DNA of 64,000 bases from Bacteroides faecium (GTDB taxonomy: Bacteria > Bacteroidota > Bacteroidia > Bacteroidales > Bacteroidaceae): positions 2,046,001-2,110,000 of the forward strand of contig NZ_CP050831.1 in the NCBI RefSeq assembly GCF_012113595.1. The letters are read 5' to 3'. The notes beneath the pieces are model-generated. The model had not been told where the DNA came from and ran no database searches. It saw only the letters and a program-made list of their open reading frames with translations. Shown piece after piece: positions 27,701 through 34,316 of this stretch; the stretch's first letter is position 1, and each line of letters starts with the position of its first letter. The position numbers and the translations under genes are program-made.

Positions 27701-28774
27701 CCATAATATGCCATTATTGTCCTTGCAAAATGAAGTAATGCAACTGGAACCTATAATATTCTTGTCCATGGACTTGTGTCCTATATACTTGAAACTGTTG
27801 GTCCGGGCAGGTATTTGTATGACCCCTTTCTGATAAACAGCCAGCCATAAGTTACCGGAATTATCTTTTAGGATAGAATGTATTTTTGATTTATTGGAGT
27901 CAAAGTAACTGTTGTCGAACCGATATTCAGAGATTCTATGAGTCTTATTGTTGTAGATATTCATTCCTTTCCCGTCAGTCCCGATATATAATTCATTCGG
28001 GCTTGCGGAATAGAGGAAGCTGACAGGAAGTTCTTTTGTTTCTTTGAAGTCAACGGGTGCGAAAGTATCGGATTTCTTATCGTAGGCGAATAATCCTTTT
28101 CTCATACTCCCTACATAAATATTTCCCTGTGGGTCCTCACAAATACTGTTGATGTATCCGTTGTCTTTAGACAAATACAGGGAGAGCTGATTTTTTGGAT
28201 CGAGCCGATATAATCCTTCTTCTCCTTTGGACATCCAAATATTCAGCTTTCTGTCTTCAATCATATACCCCGGTGAGGTTATGGAAGCATTAATCTGTTG
28301 AACTGTCAATTGGTTGTTTTTAATATTCAGTTTGCACAATACATTGCCTGATATCCATACTTCTCCATTTCTTCTTTCGATAATGGATACGATGTTGCTT
28401 TCAAATATTTCTCCATTATCTTCCCATTTTGCAAGTGGGGTAAAGTTATCAGTGGCGGGATCATACATTTGAACTCCCATATATGTACCGATAAGCAGAT
28501 GTCCTTTACTATCTTCAAATACAGTACGGACAAAACTATGGGCCAATGAATGCTCATTAGCGGGTTCATGTTTGTAAATAGTAAATTTTGCACCGTCGTA
28601 ACGGTTCAGCCCGTCTTCTGTCGCAATCCAGATGAAGCCGTTCCGATCTTGATACATATGATTAATCAGACTACTGGATAGTTCTCTGTCAGCAGTAAAT
28701 AACTTGGGAGATTGCCCGTTGCATAACAAAGAAAATAATAGTAATAGAAAGGTTAATACATTTTTCATGTTCAT
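24749..28774 (-). CDS. Hybrid two-component system (HTCS) sensor-regulator of the xylan PUL
   Basis: This 1341-residue one-protein two-component regulator has, after a signal sequence, about 14 periplasmic propeller repeats (D-x-x-G-x-x-W-I/L), a Y_Y_Y domain ending near 760, and one membrane segment (about 767-790). Next come HisKA with His819 in I-N-I-S-H-E-I-R-T-P, a HATPase domain (N box L-S-N-A-F-K-F-T), a receiver with Asp1134 in V-I-S-D-I-M-M-P-E and a C-terminal AraC-type HTH. It would bind a xylan-derived oligosaccharide in the periplasm and activate the SusCD operon. It lies downstream of GH95 on the same strand with a 138-bp gap. Confidence 0.96.
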   Translation of the reverse strand: MNMKNVLTFLLLLFSLLCNGQSPKLFTADRELSSSLINHMYQDRNGFIWIATEDGLNRYDGAKFTIYKHEPANEHSLAHSFVRTVFEDSKGHLLIGTYMGVQMYDPATDNFTPLAKWEDNGEIFESNIVSIIERRNGEVWISGNVLCKLNIKNNQLTVQQINASITSPGYMIEDRKLNIWMSKGEEGLYRLDPKNQLSLYLSKDNGYINSICEDPQGNIYVGSMRKGLFAYDKKSDTFAPVDFKETKELPVSFLYSASPNELYIGTDGKGMNIYNNKTHRISEYRFDNSYFDSNKSKIHSILKDNSGNLWLAVYQKGVIQIPARTNSFKYIGHKSMDKNIIGSSCITSFCKDNNGILWVGTDNDGIYALTEKLEPAKHFSHTNHPNSVPSTVIKLYEDSEDNIWIGSFINGMGKLDKRTGQCSYQYKLVDKNNNYIQRVYDFAEDKNKRLWVATMGFGLFYYDLKTQKFTSVQSNSSLINEWIGCLHYSDDNKLYVGTYDGMNCIDLDSPDFHSYKILSQHVIYSIYEDNHGIIWLGSSEGLSSWNKETKEITTYTTADGLPSNTIYAIQGDEDDFLWISSNAGISQFQKKNNKFINYYVGDGLQGNEFYKNASFKDEQGTIWFGGMNGITYFSPQDIINPAKIWNIRITDFFLHNNPVRKGMKSGIHNIINCPVFNAKEFYLSYKDNVFSIEFATLELNAPEHINYLYSINNEKWISLPKGVNRISFSNLKPGTYNFKIRAKDNTVYSNIKEITIFISPAWYASWWAKVIYYLLLLTIIFIVILQIRHRYRMHQEMLQHIHAEQINEAKLQFFINISHEIRTPMSLIISPLQKLIKNEDNNERLKTYHIIYRNAERILNLVNQLMDIRKIDKGQMFLMFRETNIIPFIEDLCTTFGQQANTKNIQLQLHCTLRKLNVWVDTTNFDKIILNILSNAFKFTPEKGNIDITIRTGEDNTQPEPLKQYAEIIISDTGTGIDEKEKEHIFERFYQIRNSQHNPKGGTGIGLHLTRSLVELHHGIIFVENNKEQPGCRFIIRLPLGNKHLRPEEVDNNEKGTTIAAPVTPVISHAIEQEEERKGRVKTKYHVLIVEDDEEIRNYIAKEFGDKFHIMECCNGKEALELIFKKTPDLVISDIMMPEMDGLTLCRKIKQNVNLNHIPVILLTAKTREEDNLEGLNTGADAYIMKPFNIEILQKTAENLINTRQQLRKVFTGQQDQENKVQKLEVKSPDEKLMERVMKVINENISNPNLTIETITTEVGISRVHLHRKLKELTNQTTRDFIRNIRLKEAARLLSEKQHTISEIAMLTGFTDPNNFSTTFKELYGMPPSMYMKEQLSKKEE

Positions 28775-28912
28775 CAGATCAATGTTTGTAGTACAAAAGA
28801 AGCTAAAAACCTAAATATAACCTAATAAAAGAGGAATATTTTAAATGGCTTCTGAGGTTCTGGTTTGATGTTGTAACAAGACAAGGTGGACAATGTAACA
28901 TGGATAAAGATG

Positions 28913-31330
28913 CTACCTATTTATGACATAGGCTCTACCGGCCTTTGTCTCAATATCATATTCATATACCTTTTGCAATTGAGGAGATTCAGGCTTCAGT
29001 CCTTTAGCCATCAAAGGTTTCTTAACCGGAGTGGCGGTGAATAGTGGATTTGGGCATTCTCTGTCTGCTTGTTTCAAGCCTTTTCCTTTCAGTGGAACAT
29101 AAGACCGGATACGGAGGATGCCACCTATATTGGAGTGGATGGTTGCTTTATTCAATAAATTATTTTTCCAATCCATATCAACTGTGAAATTGCCCCGTGC
29201 TACTAATCCTTTCACACTTCCTTCTTCCCATGCATCAGGCAATGCGGGCAATAGATGTACAGCACCGTCGTGACTTTGAAGTAACATTTCCGCTACTCCG
29301 GCTGTATAACCGAAATTACCATCGATTTGGAAAGGTGGATGAGCATCCAGCATGTTGGGATAAGTACGTCCGTTCGGATATTCTTTGACCATATTATCAT
29401 TAGGTAATAGTTGAATCATGTTTTTGATAATTTGGAAGGCATGGTTCCCATCCTGCATACGTGCCCAGAAATTGACTTTCCAACCGATACTCCAACCTGT
29501 AGCTTTATCGCCGCGTTGTAGCAATGTGTTTCTTGCTGCTTGAAATAATTCAGGGTTTGAGTACGGAGAGATTTGATTGCTGGGGTATAGCCCATACAAA
29601 TGTGAAATATGGCGGTGTTCATCTTTGGGATCATCGATGTCTTCCAGCCATTCTTGCAATTGGTTATGTTTTCCAATTTGCATGGGTGGAAGTTTCTCTA
29701 GTGTTTGTTTGAGAGAATCTTGGAAAGAAGGAGCTTCACCCGCGATTTGTGAAGCTAATAAAGTATTATATAGCGCATCAAAAGCGATTTGGCTATCCAT
29801 GGTACATCCGGCAGTAATCGGACCATGTTCCGGTGATACGGAGGGAGCTACTACCAACCATTTATAGGTAGGATGTTCCACGAGAAAGTCCATATAGAAT
29901 TGTGCGGTTCCTTTCAGTATCGGATAATATTCCTTTAGAAATTCTTTATCTCCGGTAAAGAGATAATGTTGCCAGATATGTTGAGCTAACCATGCACCGC
30001 CACTAGGCCACATTCCGGCTGCGGCAAAGTCTACAACTCCGCAAATTCGCCATAAATCAGTATTATGATGCGCCATCCATCCCCTACAATCATACATGTT
30101 TCGGGCTGTTTCTGCTCCTGTGACAGATAAATTTTTCAACATGGAGAATAGTGGACTATGTGTTTCACTTAAATTGGTGACTTCTGCCGGCCAATAGTTC
30201 ATTTCTGTATTAATATTAATTGTGTACTTGCTATCCCACGGGGCATATGTGCTGTTATTCCATATTCCTTGCAAATTGGCTGGTTGTCCTCCCGGCTGTG
30301 AGGAAGAAATCAGCAGATAACGTCCATATTGGAAAAGCAAGGCTGCCATTGCCATGTCTTTGCCTTTCCCGAAGTTTTCAATTCGCTGGGGAGTTTCTAT
30401 TTGAGATGCCTCACTTGACGGCAAATGAAGTTGGACACGGTCGAATTGTTTTTTATAGAAGGAGATATGGTCTTTTAGAGCTTTTTCATAAGGAATGAGT
30501 GTTGCTTCTTTCAGATAATTAGAAGTCCGTCGGGATTCATCTGCGCTGACATTCTGGTAATTCACGTAGTTTGTAGCTGCCGATATGTAAAGAGTTGCTT
30601 CTGTACCACCGTCTATCTGAAGAATATTGCCTGCCGGGTGGATAATGCCATCTGTTTTCACTTGAACCTGACATTCTGCGCGTAGTGCGGCTTTCATACC
30701 TTCCTGTTCTTTTCCTTGACAGGTGATAGTCAGTTTGTCATTTTGAGCATTGACCTCATTTTTCAATGGGCAGTTGTATGACACATTGAAATTTAATGCA
30801 TTGGGTCGACTCGCCTTGATGTGCATAATGATGACATTATCCGTGAATGAGGCGAAAGTAGTACGGGTGTAGTTTATACCATTCACTTGATAGCGGGTAG
30901 TAGTTGTTGCATTTTCCAGATTCAAGTCGCGGTAGAAGTCGGAGGCATCCTTATGTCCGGGGAACTCCAGATACAGATTTCCCAATGTCAGATAGCTCAT
31001 TCCGTGTTGCCGGGTTAGAAAATTGGCATCGATGAGCCTTTGTGCTTCCTGGTTTCTTTCTTCAAATATCAGTTTGCGCACAATAGGCAGGACATGTACT
31101 GCATTCGGGTTATTATTGTTATAAGGAGAGCCTGCCCAAAACGTTTCTTCATTAAGTTGCAGTTCTTCACGTTCGGTTCCTCCATATACCATCGCCCCAA
31201 GGCGGGAATTACCGATAGGAAGAGCTTCCGACCAGTTCTGTGCCGGTTGGCTGTACCAAAGTTTCAAATCTTGTCCTGAAACTAAATGACTTGTTAACAG
31301 GAGTAACAGGAAGAGTGTGTTTCTATTCAT
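28913..31330 (-). CDS. GH95 alpha-L-fucosidase / alpha-L-galactosidase
   Basis: The 805-residue secreted protein (signal peptide ending V-S-G-Q) begins its mature part L-K-L-W-Y-S-Q-P-A, the usual GH95 opening. It has an N-terminal beta-domain and an (alpha/alpha)6 barrel with N-T-E-M-N-Y-W-P-A-E and S-V-S-P-E-H-G, the family's active-site regions. GH95 contains both fucosidases and alpha-L-galactosidases. In the B. ovatus xylan locus a GH95 has, to my recollection, been shown to remove L-galactose from corn glucuronoarabinoxylan, and this gene's position supports the same role. Sequence alone cannot settle the sugar. It is transcribed away from the CE1 gene. Confidence 0.9.
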   Translation of the reverse strand: MNRNTLFLLLLLTSHLVSGQDLKLWYSQPAQNWSEALPIGNSRLGAMVYGGTEREELQLNEETFWAGSPYNNNNPNAVHVLPIVRKLIFEERNQEAQRLIDANFLTRQHGMSYLTLGNLYLEFPGHKDASDFYRDLNLENATTTTRYQVNGINYTRTTFASFTDNVIIMHIKASRPNALNFNVSYNCPLKNEVNAQNDKLTITCQGKEQEGMKAALRAECQVQVKTDGIIHPAGNILQIDGGTEATLYISAATNYVNYQNVSADESRRTSNYLKEATLIPYEKALKDHISFYKKQFDRVQLHLPSSEASQIETPQRIENFGKGKDMAMAALLFQYGRYLLISSSQPGGQPANLQGIWNNSTYAPWDSKYTININTEMNYWPAEVTNLSETHSPLFSMLKNLSVTGAETARNMYDCRGWMAHHNTDLWRICGVVDFAAAGMWPSGGAWLAQHIWQHYLFTGDKEFLKEYYPILKGTAQFYMDFLVEHPTYKWLVVAPSVSPEHGPITAGCTMDSQIAFDALYNTLLASQIAGEAPSFQDSLKQTLEKLPPMQIGKHNQLQEWLEDIDDPKDEHRHISHLYGLYPSNQISPYSNPELFQAARNTLLQRGDKATGWSIGWKVNFWARMQDGNHAFQIIKNMIQLLPNDNMVKEYPNGRTYPNMLDAHPPFQIDGNFGYTAGVAEMLLQSHDGAVHLLPALPDAWEEGSVKGLVARGNFTVDMDWKNNLLNKATIHSNIGGILRIRSYVPLKGKGLKQADRECPNPLFTATPVKKPLMAKGLKPESPQLQKVYEYDIETKAGRAYVINR

Positions 31331-31370
31331 AATTATAGTCTTTGTATAAAATTGTCGGATGTATTTGTTG

Positions 31371-31398
31371 CAAAGGTAGATTATTTATGTGTTACAAA
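31371..31398 (-). promoter_or_regulatory. Probable promoter of the GH95 gene
   Basis: On the minus strand TACCTTTG (31371-31378) matches the -7 consensus TAnnTTTG. A TTTG (31395-31398) lies 16 bases upstream of it, somewhat closer than usual. The start codon follows about 40 bases downstream of the -7 box. Confidence 0.55.
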
Positions 31399-31504
31399 AG
31401 ATAAAATATGTATCCGATTATTTGTCTGTAGGTTGCTTCTCCCTGTGGTTGTGTTACCAATACTATGATGTATGTTACATACGGCTTATTGAGGGTGGAT
31501 TTTT

Positions 31505-31536
31505 TTTGCTTTTTGTATGAGAACGAAGTATTTTTG
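31505..31536 (+). promoter_or_regulatory. Promoter of the CE1 esterase gene
   Basis: TTTG at 31505-31508, a 20-base spacer and TATTTTTG at 31529-31536 match the Bacteroides -33/-7 consensus. Expected transcription start is near 31543. The leader would be about 145 bases to ATG 31689, or about 65 to the in-frame ATG 31608. Confidence 0.65.
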
Positions 31537-31688
31537 CAATATAAGTTTGAAAAGTGGAAGCATCAAACGAGTGTCTTGAATAACTGATAAAATGCATTAT
31601 AATAATCATGATTACTGTAAAGAATGCATTTATACTATTGGCAGTCACATTGATTGTGCAACCTTTTTCAGAACAGATAATTGGCAAT

Positions 31689-32561
31689 ATGAAGAAGTTG
31701 ATTTTATTTTTTATTGTATCAGTTTGTTGTTTGTCGTTGTATGCACAAACGAAGTATCAGAGTAGAGTGATGACAGATACGCTCTACAGTAACGTATTAA
31801 AAGCAAAGCGTGCATATACAGTTTATCTTCCTAAGAGTTTCGAACAGGATAAAAAGAAAATGTATCCTGTTCTCTACCTGTTGCATGGTATGTGGGAGAA
31901 AAATGATGTATGGATGAATCGCGGGCATGTAAAGGATGTGATGGACTGTCTTACAGCCAGTGGGGAAGCTCGTGAAATGATAATAGTCTGCCCCGATGCG
32001 GGGGGAGGAGATCCGAATATCTTTCAGAATGGGTATTTCAATATGCCGGGTTGGGCGTATGAAACATTCTTTTTTACGGAGTTTCTGCCCTATGTAGAGA
32101 AACGTTTTCGTGTGATGGGTGATAAACAGCATCGGGCTATAGCAGGACTTTCGATGGGTGGTGGCGGAGCTACTTGTTATGGGCAACGCTATACAGAACT
32201 TTTCTGTGCAGTCTATGCTATGAGTGCATTGATGGATATTCCGGAAGAAGGGGCCGCCCGCTTTAATGATCCAAATGGTAAATTGGCAGTTTTGACTCGT
32301 TCGGTTATAGAAAAAAGTTGTGTGAAATATGTTACCGGGGCAGATGAAGAACGGAAGAATGAACTGCGCAGTGTAGCTTGGTTTGTAGATTGTGGTGACG
32401 ATGACTTCTTACTCGACCGTAATATTGAATTTTATCGTGCAATGAGGCAGGCTGATATCCCCTGTCAGTTTCGTGTGCGCGATGGAGGGCATACTTGGGA
32501 ATATTGGCATTCGGCTCTCTATATTTGTTTGCCTTTTATTAGTCGGTTGATGGGTGTGTGA
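31689..32561 (+). CDS. CE1-family esterase
   Basis: The 290-residue secreted alpha/beta hydrolase has a signal peptide M-K-K-L-I-L-F-F ending L-Y-A-Q. Nucleophile Ser155 lies in G-L-S-M-G-G, preceded by Y-L-L-H-G-M, and a late His lies in D-G-G-H-T-W-E-Y-W. These are marks of CE1 (esterase D / feruloyl or acetylxylan esterase). An in-frame ATG at 31608 adds 27 residues containing a second hydrophobic run, but the internal start gives a standard signal peptide. It would complement the double esterase upstream by removing acetyl or feruloyl groups from xylan fragments. Confidence 0.88.
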   Translation: MKKLILFFIVSVCCLSLYAQTKYQSRVMTDTLYSNVLKAKRAYTVYLPKSFEQDKKKMYPVLYLLHGMWEKNDVWMNRGHVKDVMDCLTASGEAREMIIVCPDAGGGDPNIFQNGYFNMPGWAYETFFFTEFLPYVEKRFRVMGDKQHRAIAGLSMGGGGATCYGQRYTELFCAVYAMSALMDIPEEGAARFNDPNGKLAVLTRSVIEKSCVKYVTGADEERKNELRSVAWFVDCGDDDFLLDRNIEFYRAMRQADIPCQFRVRDGGHTWEYWHSALYICLPFISRLMGV

Positions 32562-32568
32562 TTTTGTT

Positions 32569-32808
32569 TTATACTTCAAACTTTCCATATCGCACCTCTT
32601 CCACTCTTACAAGTTTCCATCCTTGAAATACTAACGTAATACTTTTCAACTCCGTGGTAGGACCTTTCTCTATAATTTCCTGAACCACACTGGCATTCTC
32701 ACCGAAGGTTTTGTCTATATGGATAAGGTGGCGCAACTTATTATAGTCAGTACGGATATTTGCATCGAGCATTATTGAACGGAAATCAGTGTTACCGTAA
32801 GTTTCATT
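32569..32808 (-). pseudogene. Unrecognised gene fragment (about 79 codons)
   Basis: An open minus-strand frame runs from 32808 to a stop at 32569-32571. Its first ATG is at 32772, but protein-like sequence (T-Y-G-N-T-D-F-R-S-I) continues upstream of that ATG to a stop at 32809, so it looks like the 3' part of a broken gene rather than a complete small gene. It reads Y-N-K-L-R-H-L-I-H and G-W-K-L-V-R-V-E-E-V near the end. I do not recognise the family. It converges on the CE1 gene with only 7 bp between stops. A short intact gene starting at 32772 is possible. Confidence 0.4.
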
Positions 32809-32893
32809 TTATATCTTCTATGTCACATTGTCCTTCAACAGGCTGTCCGGTTGCTGTTTTTGTGATAGCTGCATTGAAAAAAGATATAGATTC
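32804..32893 (-). pseudogene. Unrecognised 3' gene fragment cut at an inverted repeat
   Basis: A minus-strand frame encodes about 29 residues (F-F-N-A-A-I-T-K-T-A-T-G and P-V-E-G-Q-C-D-I-E-D-I-K) ending in TGA at 32804-32806. The frame enters the left arm of the inverted repeat that starts at 32891 and meets a stop there (32897-32899). It has no start of its own, so it looks like the tail of a gene whose front was replaced by the neighbouring ATPase cassette. The parent family is not recognised. Confidence 0.4.
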
Positions 32894-32940
32894 CTTTTAT
32901 TTAGGAAAGAAAATTGTATTTTTGTCCTAAATAAAAGGAA
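32891..32940. promoter_or_regulatory. Perfect 16-bp inverted repeat enclosing the ATPase promoter
   Basis: TTCCTTTTATTTAGGA (32891-32906) is repeated as its exact complement at 32925-32940, separated by 18 bases. The spacer ends with TATTTTTG (32917-32924), a perfect -7 element, so transcription would start inside the right arm about 15 bases before ATG 32946. The left arm would not be transcribed, so this works as DNA, most simply as an operator for a dimeric repressor, and not as an RNA hairpin. Confidence 0.75.
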
Positions 32941-32945
32941 AGACT

Positions 32946-34250
32946 ATGAGGAAAGATGTTATTAAGTCGCTTATTGCTATTAAGCAGAGTGAAATTCCGT
33001 TTGATGTTATTGAGCGCGATATAAAGCTACCGATAGAGCGTAAGAAGATTATTACTGTTCCCGGTGTGCGTCGTTGCGGTAAATCCACTTTGATGGAGAT
33101 TGCTATAAATATGCTTGTAGAAAGTGGAGTTTCACGAGAGAATATCTTGTGGCTGGGCTTTGATGATGAGCGTTTGAGAAGTATGACATCGGAAGATTTG
33201 GATGAGGTTATTGTTGCATATATGGAGATGTTTCCGAATATACCAATTAAAGATGTATATATGTTTTTTGATGAAATCCAGCTTATCAAGAATTGGGAGT
33301 ATTTTGTACTGCGAGTCTATAAGACCTATTGCAAAAACATGTATGTATGTGGAAGCAATGCTACGATGCTTTCGACGGAATTAAGTTCGGCATTGAGGGG
33401 ATACCCACTCGAATATGAGACCTATCCGCTTTCTTTTAATGAATATTGTCGTTTCACGGGGATTAATACCAATAGTTATCTTGAACAGGACAGGGTTAGA
33501 TTGAGAATTGCCTTTGAAGAGTATAATCGGGAAAGTGCATTTCCGGAAATCGTGTTGACCCCGTCAAAGTCGGAACAATTGAAATTGTTGCACGGATATT
33601 TTGATACGATGTTGCTGAAGGATTTGGCTGAGCATTATAAAATATCGAATATTGGTGTTGTAAGGTACTTTGTAAAGCGTATTATGGCAAATCTCACTAA
33701 ACCGACATCAATCAATGGTATATACAAAGATATCAAGTCGCAAGGTTTGAAAGTGGGCAAGGATGATTTATATCTTTGGGCGAACTATATATGCGATATT
33801 TTTATGTTCGTTCGTATTTCTAAGTATGACCGCTCTTTGGTTAAGGAACAGAAATCGCTCGACAAGTATTATTGCATAGATAATGGTATGCGAAGTGCAG
33901 TGCTTATGCCTCAAAGCAATGATAACGGAAAGAATTTGGAGAATACGGTTTTTATGCAGTTGAATCGGATAAAACTACCTTCGGATAAGATTTCGTATTA
34001 TCAAGGTGATACCGAATGTGACTTTGTAATTCAACGTGGAGATAGCGTGGTACAGCTCATACAAGTGACATGGGATATGTCGAATGAAGATACTCGTGAA
34101 CGCGAGATTTCCGGCATAAGGGAAGCTTCCGTGGCAACTGGATGTGACAATTTGCTTATTGTCACGAAAGATGAAGAGGCAGTAATCACCTATGAAGACA
34201 AGCAGATTAATATTGTACCGGCCTGGAAATGGTTATTACAAAATGTTTGA
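32946..34250 (+). CDS. AAA-family ATPase with DUF4143 domain
   Basis: The 434-residue cytoplasmic protein has a Walker A at about 40-48 (G-V-R-R-C-G-K-S-T), a Walker B near 105-110 (M-F-F-D-E-I-Q) and a C-terminal DUF4143 region ending with a nuclease-like D-F-V-I-Q-R-G and I-Q-V-T-W pattern (E/D...Q-V, reminiscent of PD-(D/E)XK folds). Such ATPases are common as solitary accessory genes in Bacteroides; their function is unknown. It bears no relation to glycan use, has its own promoter inside an inverted repeat, and interrupts the row of xylan genes, which suggests acquisition. It converges on GH115 with 66 bp between stops. Confidence 0.88.
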   Translation: MRKDVIKSLIAIKQSEIPFDVIERDIKLPIERKKIITVPGVRRCGKSTLMEIAINMLVESGVSRENILWLGFDDERLRSMTSEDLDEVIVAYMEMFPNIPIKDVYMFFDEIQLIKNWEYFVLRVYKTYCKNMYVCGSNATMLSTELSSALRGYPLEYETYPLSFNEYCRFTGINTNSYLEQDRVRLRIAFEEYNRESAFPEIVLTPSKSEQLKLLHGYFDTMLLKDLAEHYKISNIGVVRYFVKRIMANLTKPTSINGIYKDIKSQGLKVGKDDLYLWANYICDIFMFVRISKYDRSLVKEQKSLDKYYCIDNGMRSAVLMPQSNDNGKNLENTVFMQLNRIKLPSDKISYYQGDTECDFVIQRGDSVVQLIQVTWDMSNEDTREREISGIREASVATGCDNLLIVTKDEEAVITYEDKQINIVPAWKWLLQNV

Positions 34251-34274
34251 TTGGTGTGAGTTTAAATCTGAAAA

Positions 34275-34307
34275 AGGGGATATGTCGTTATGTACGATGT
34301 ATCCCCT
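34275..34307. terminator. Bidirectional terminator between the ATPase and GH115 genes
   Basis: AGGGGATA (34275-34282) pairs with TATCCCCT (34300-34307), with a further short TCGT/ACGA stem inside. A run of A precedes and AT-rich sequence follows, so it can terminate both converging genes. Confidence 0.7.
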
Positions 34308-34316
34308 CAATTACTG

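Noticed and set aside
32891..32940. Invertible (phase-variable) promoter as in Bacteroides capsule loci
   Set aside because: Inverted repeats enclose only 18 bp, too short for the usual recombinase-driven inversion, and inverting it would not leave a good promoter in the other direction. An operator fits better.
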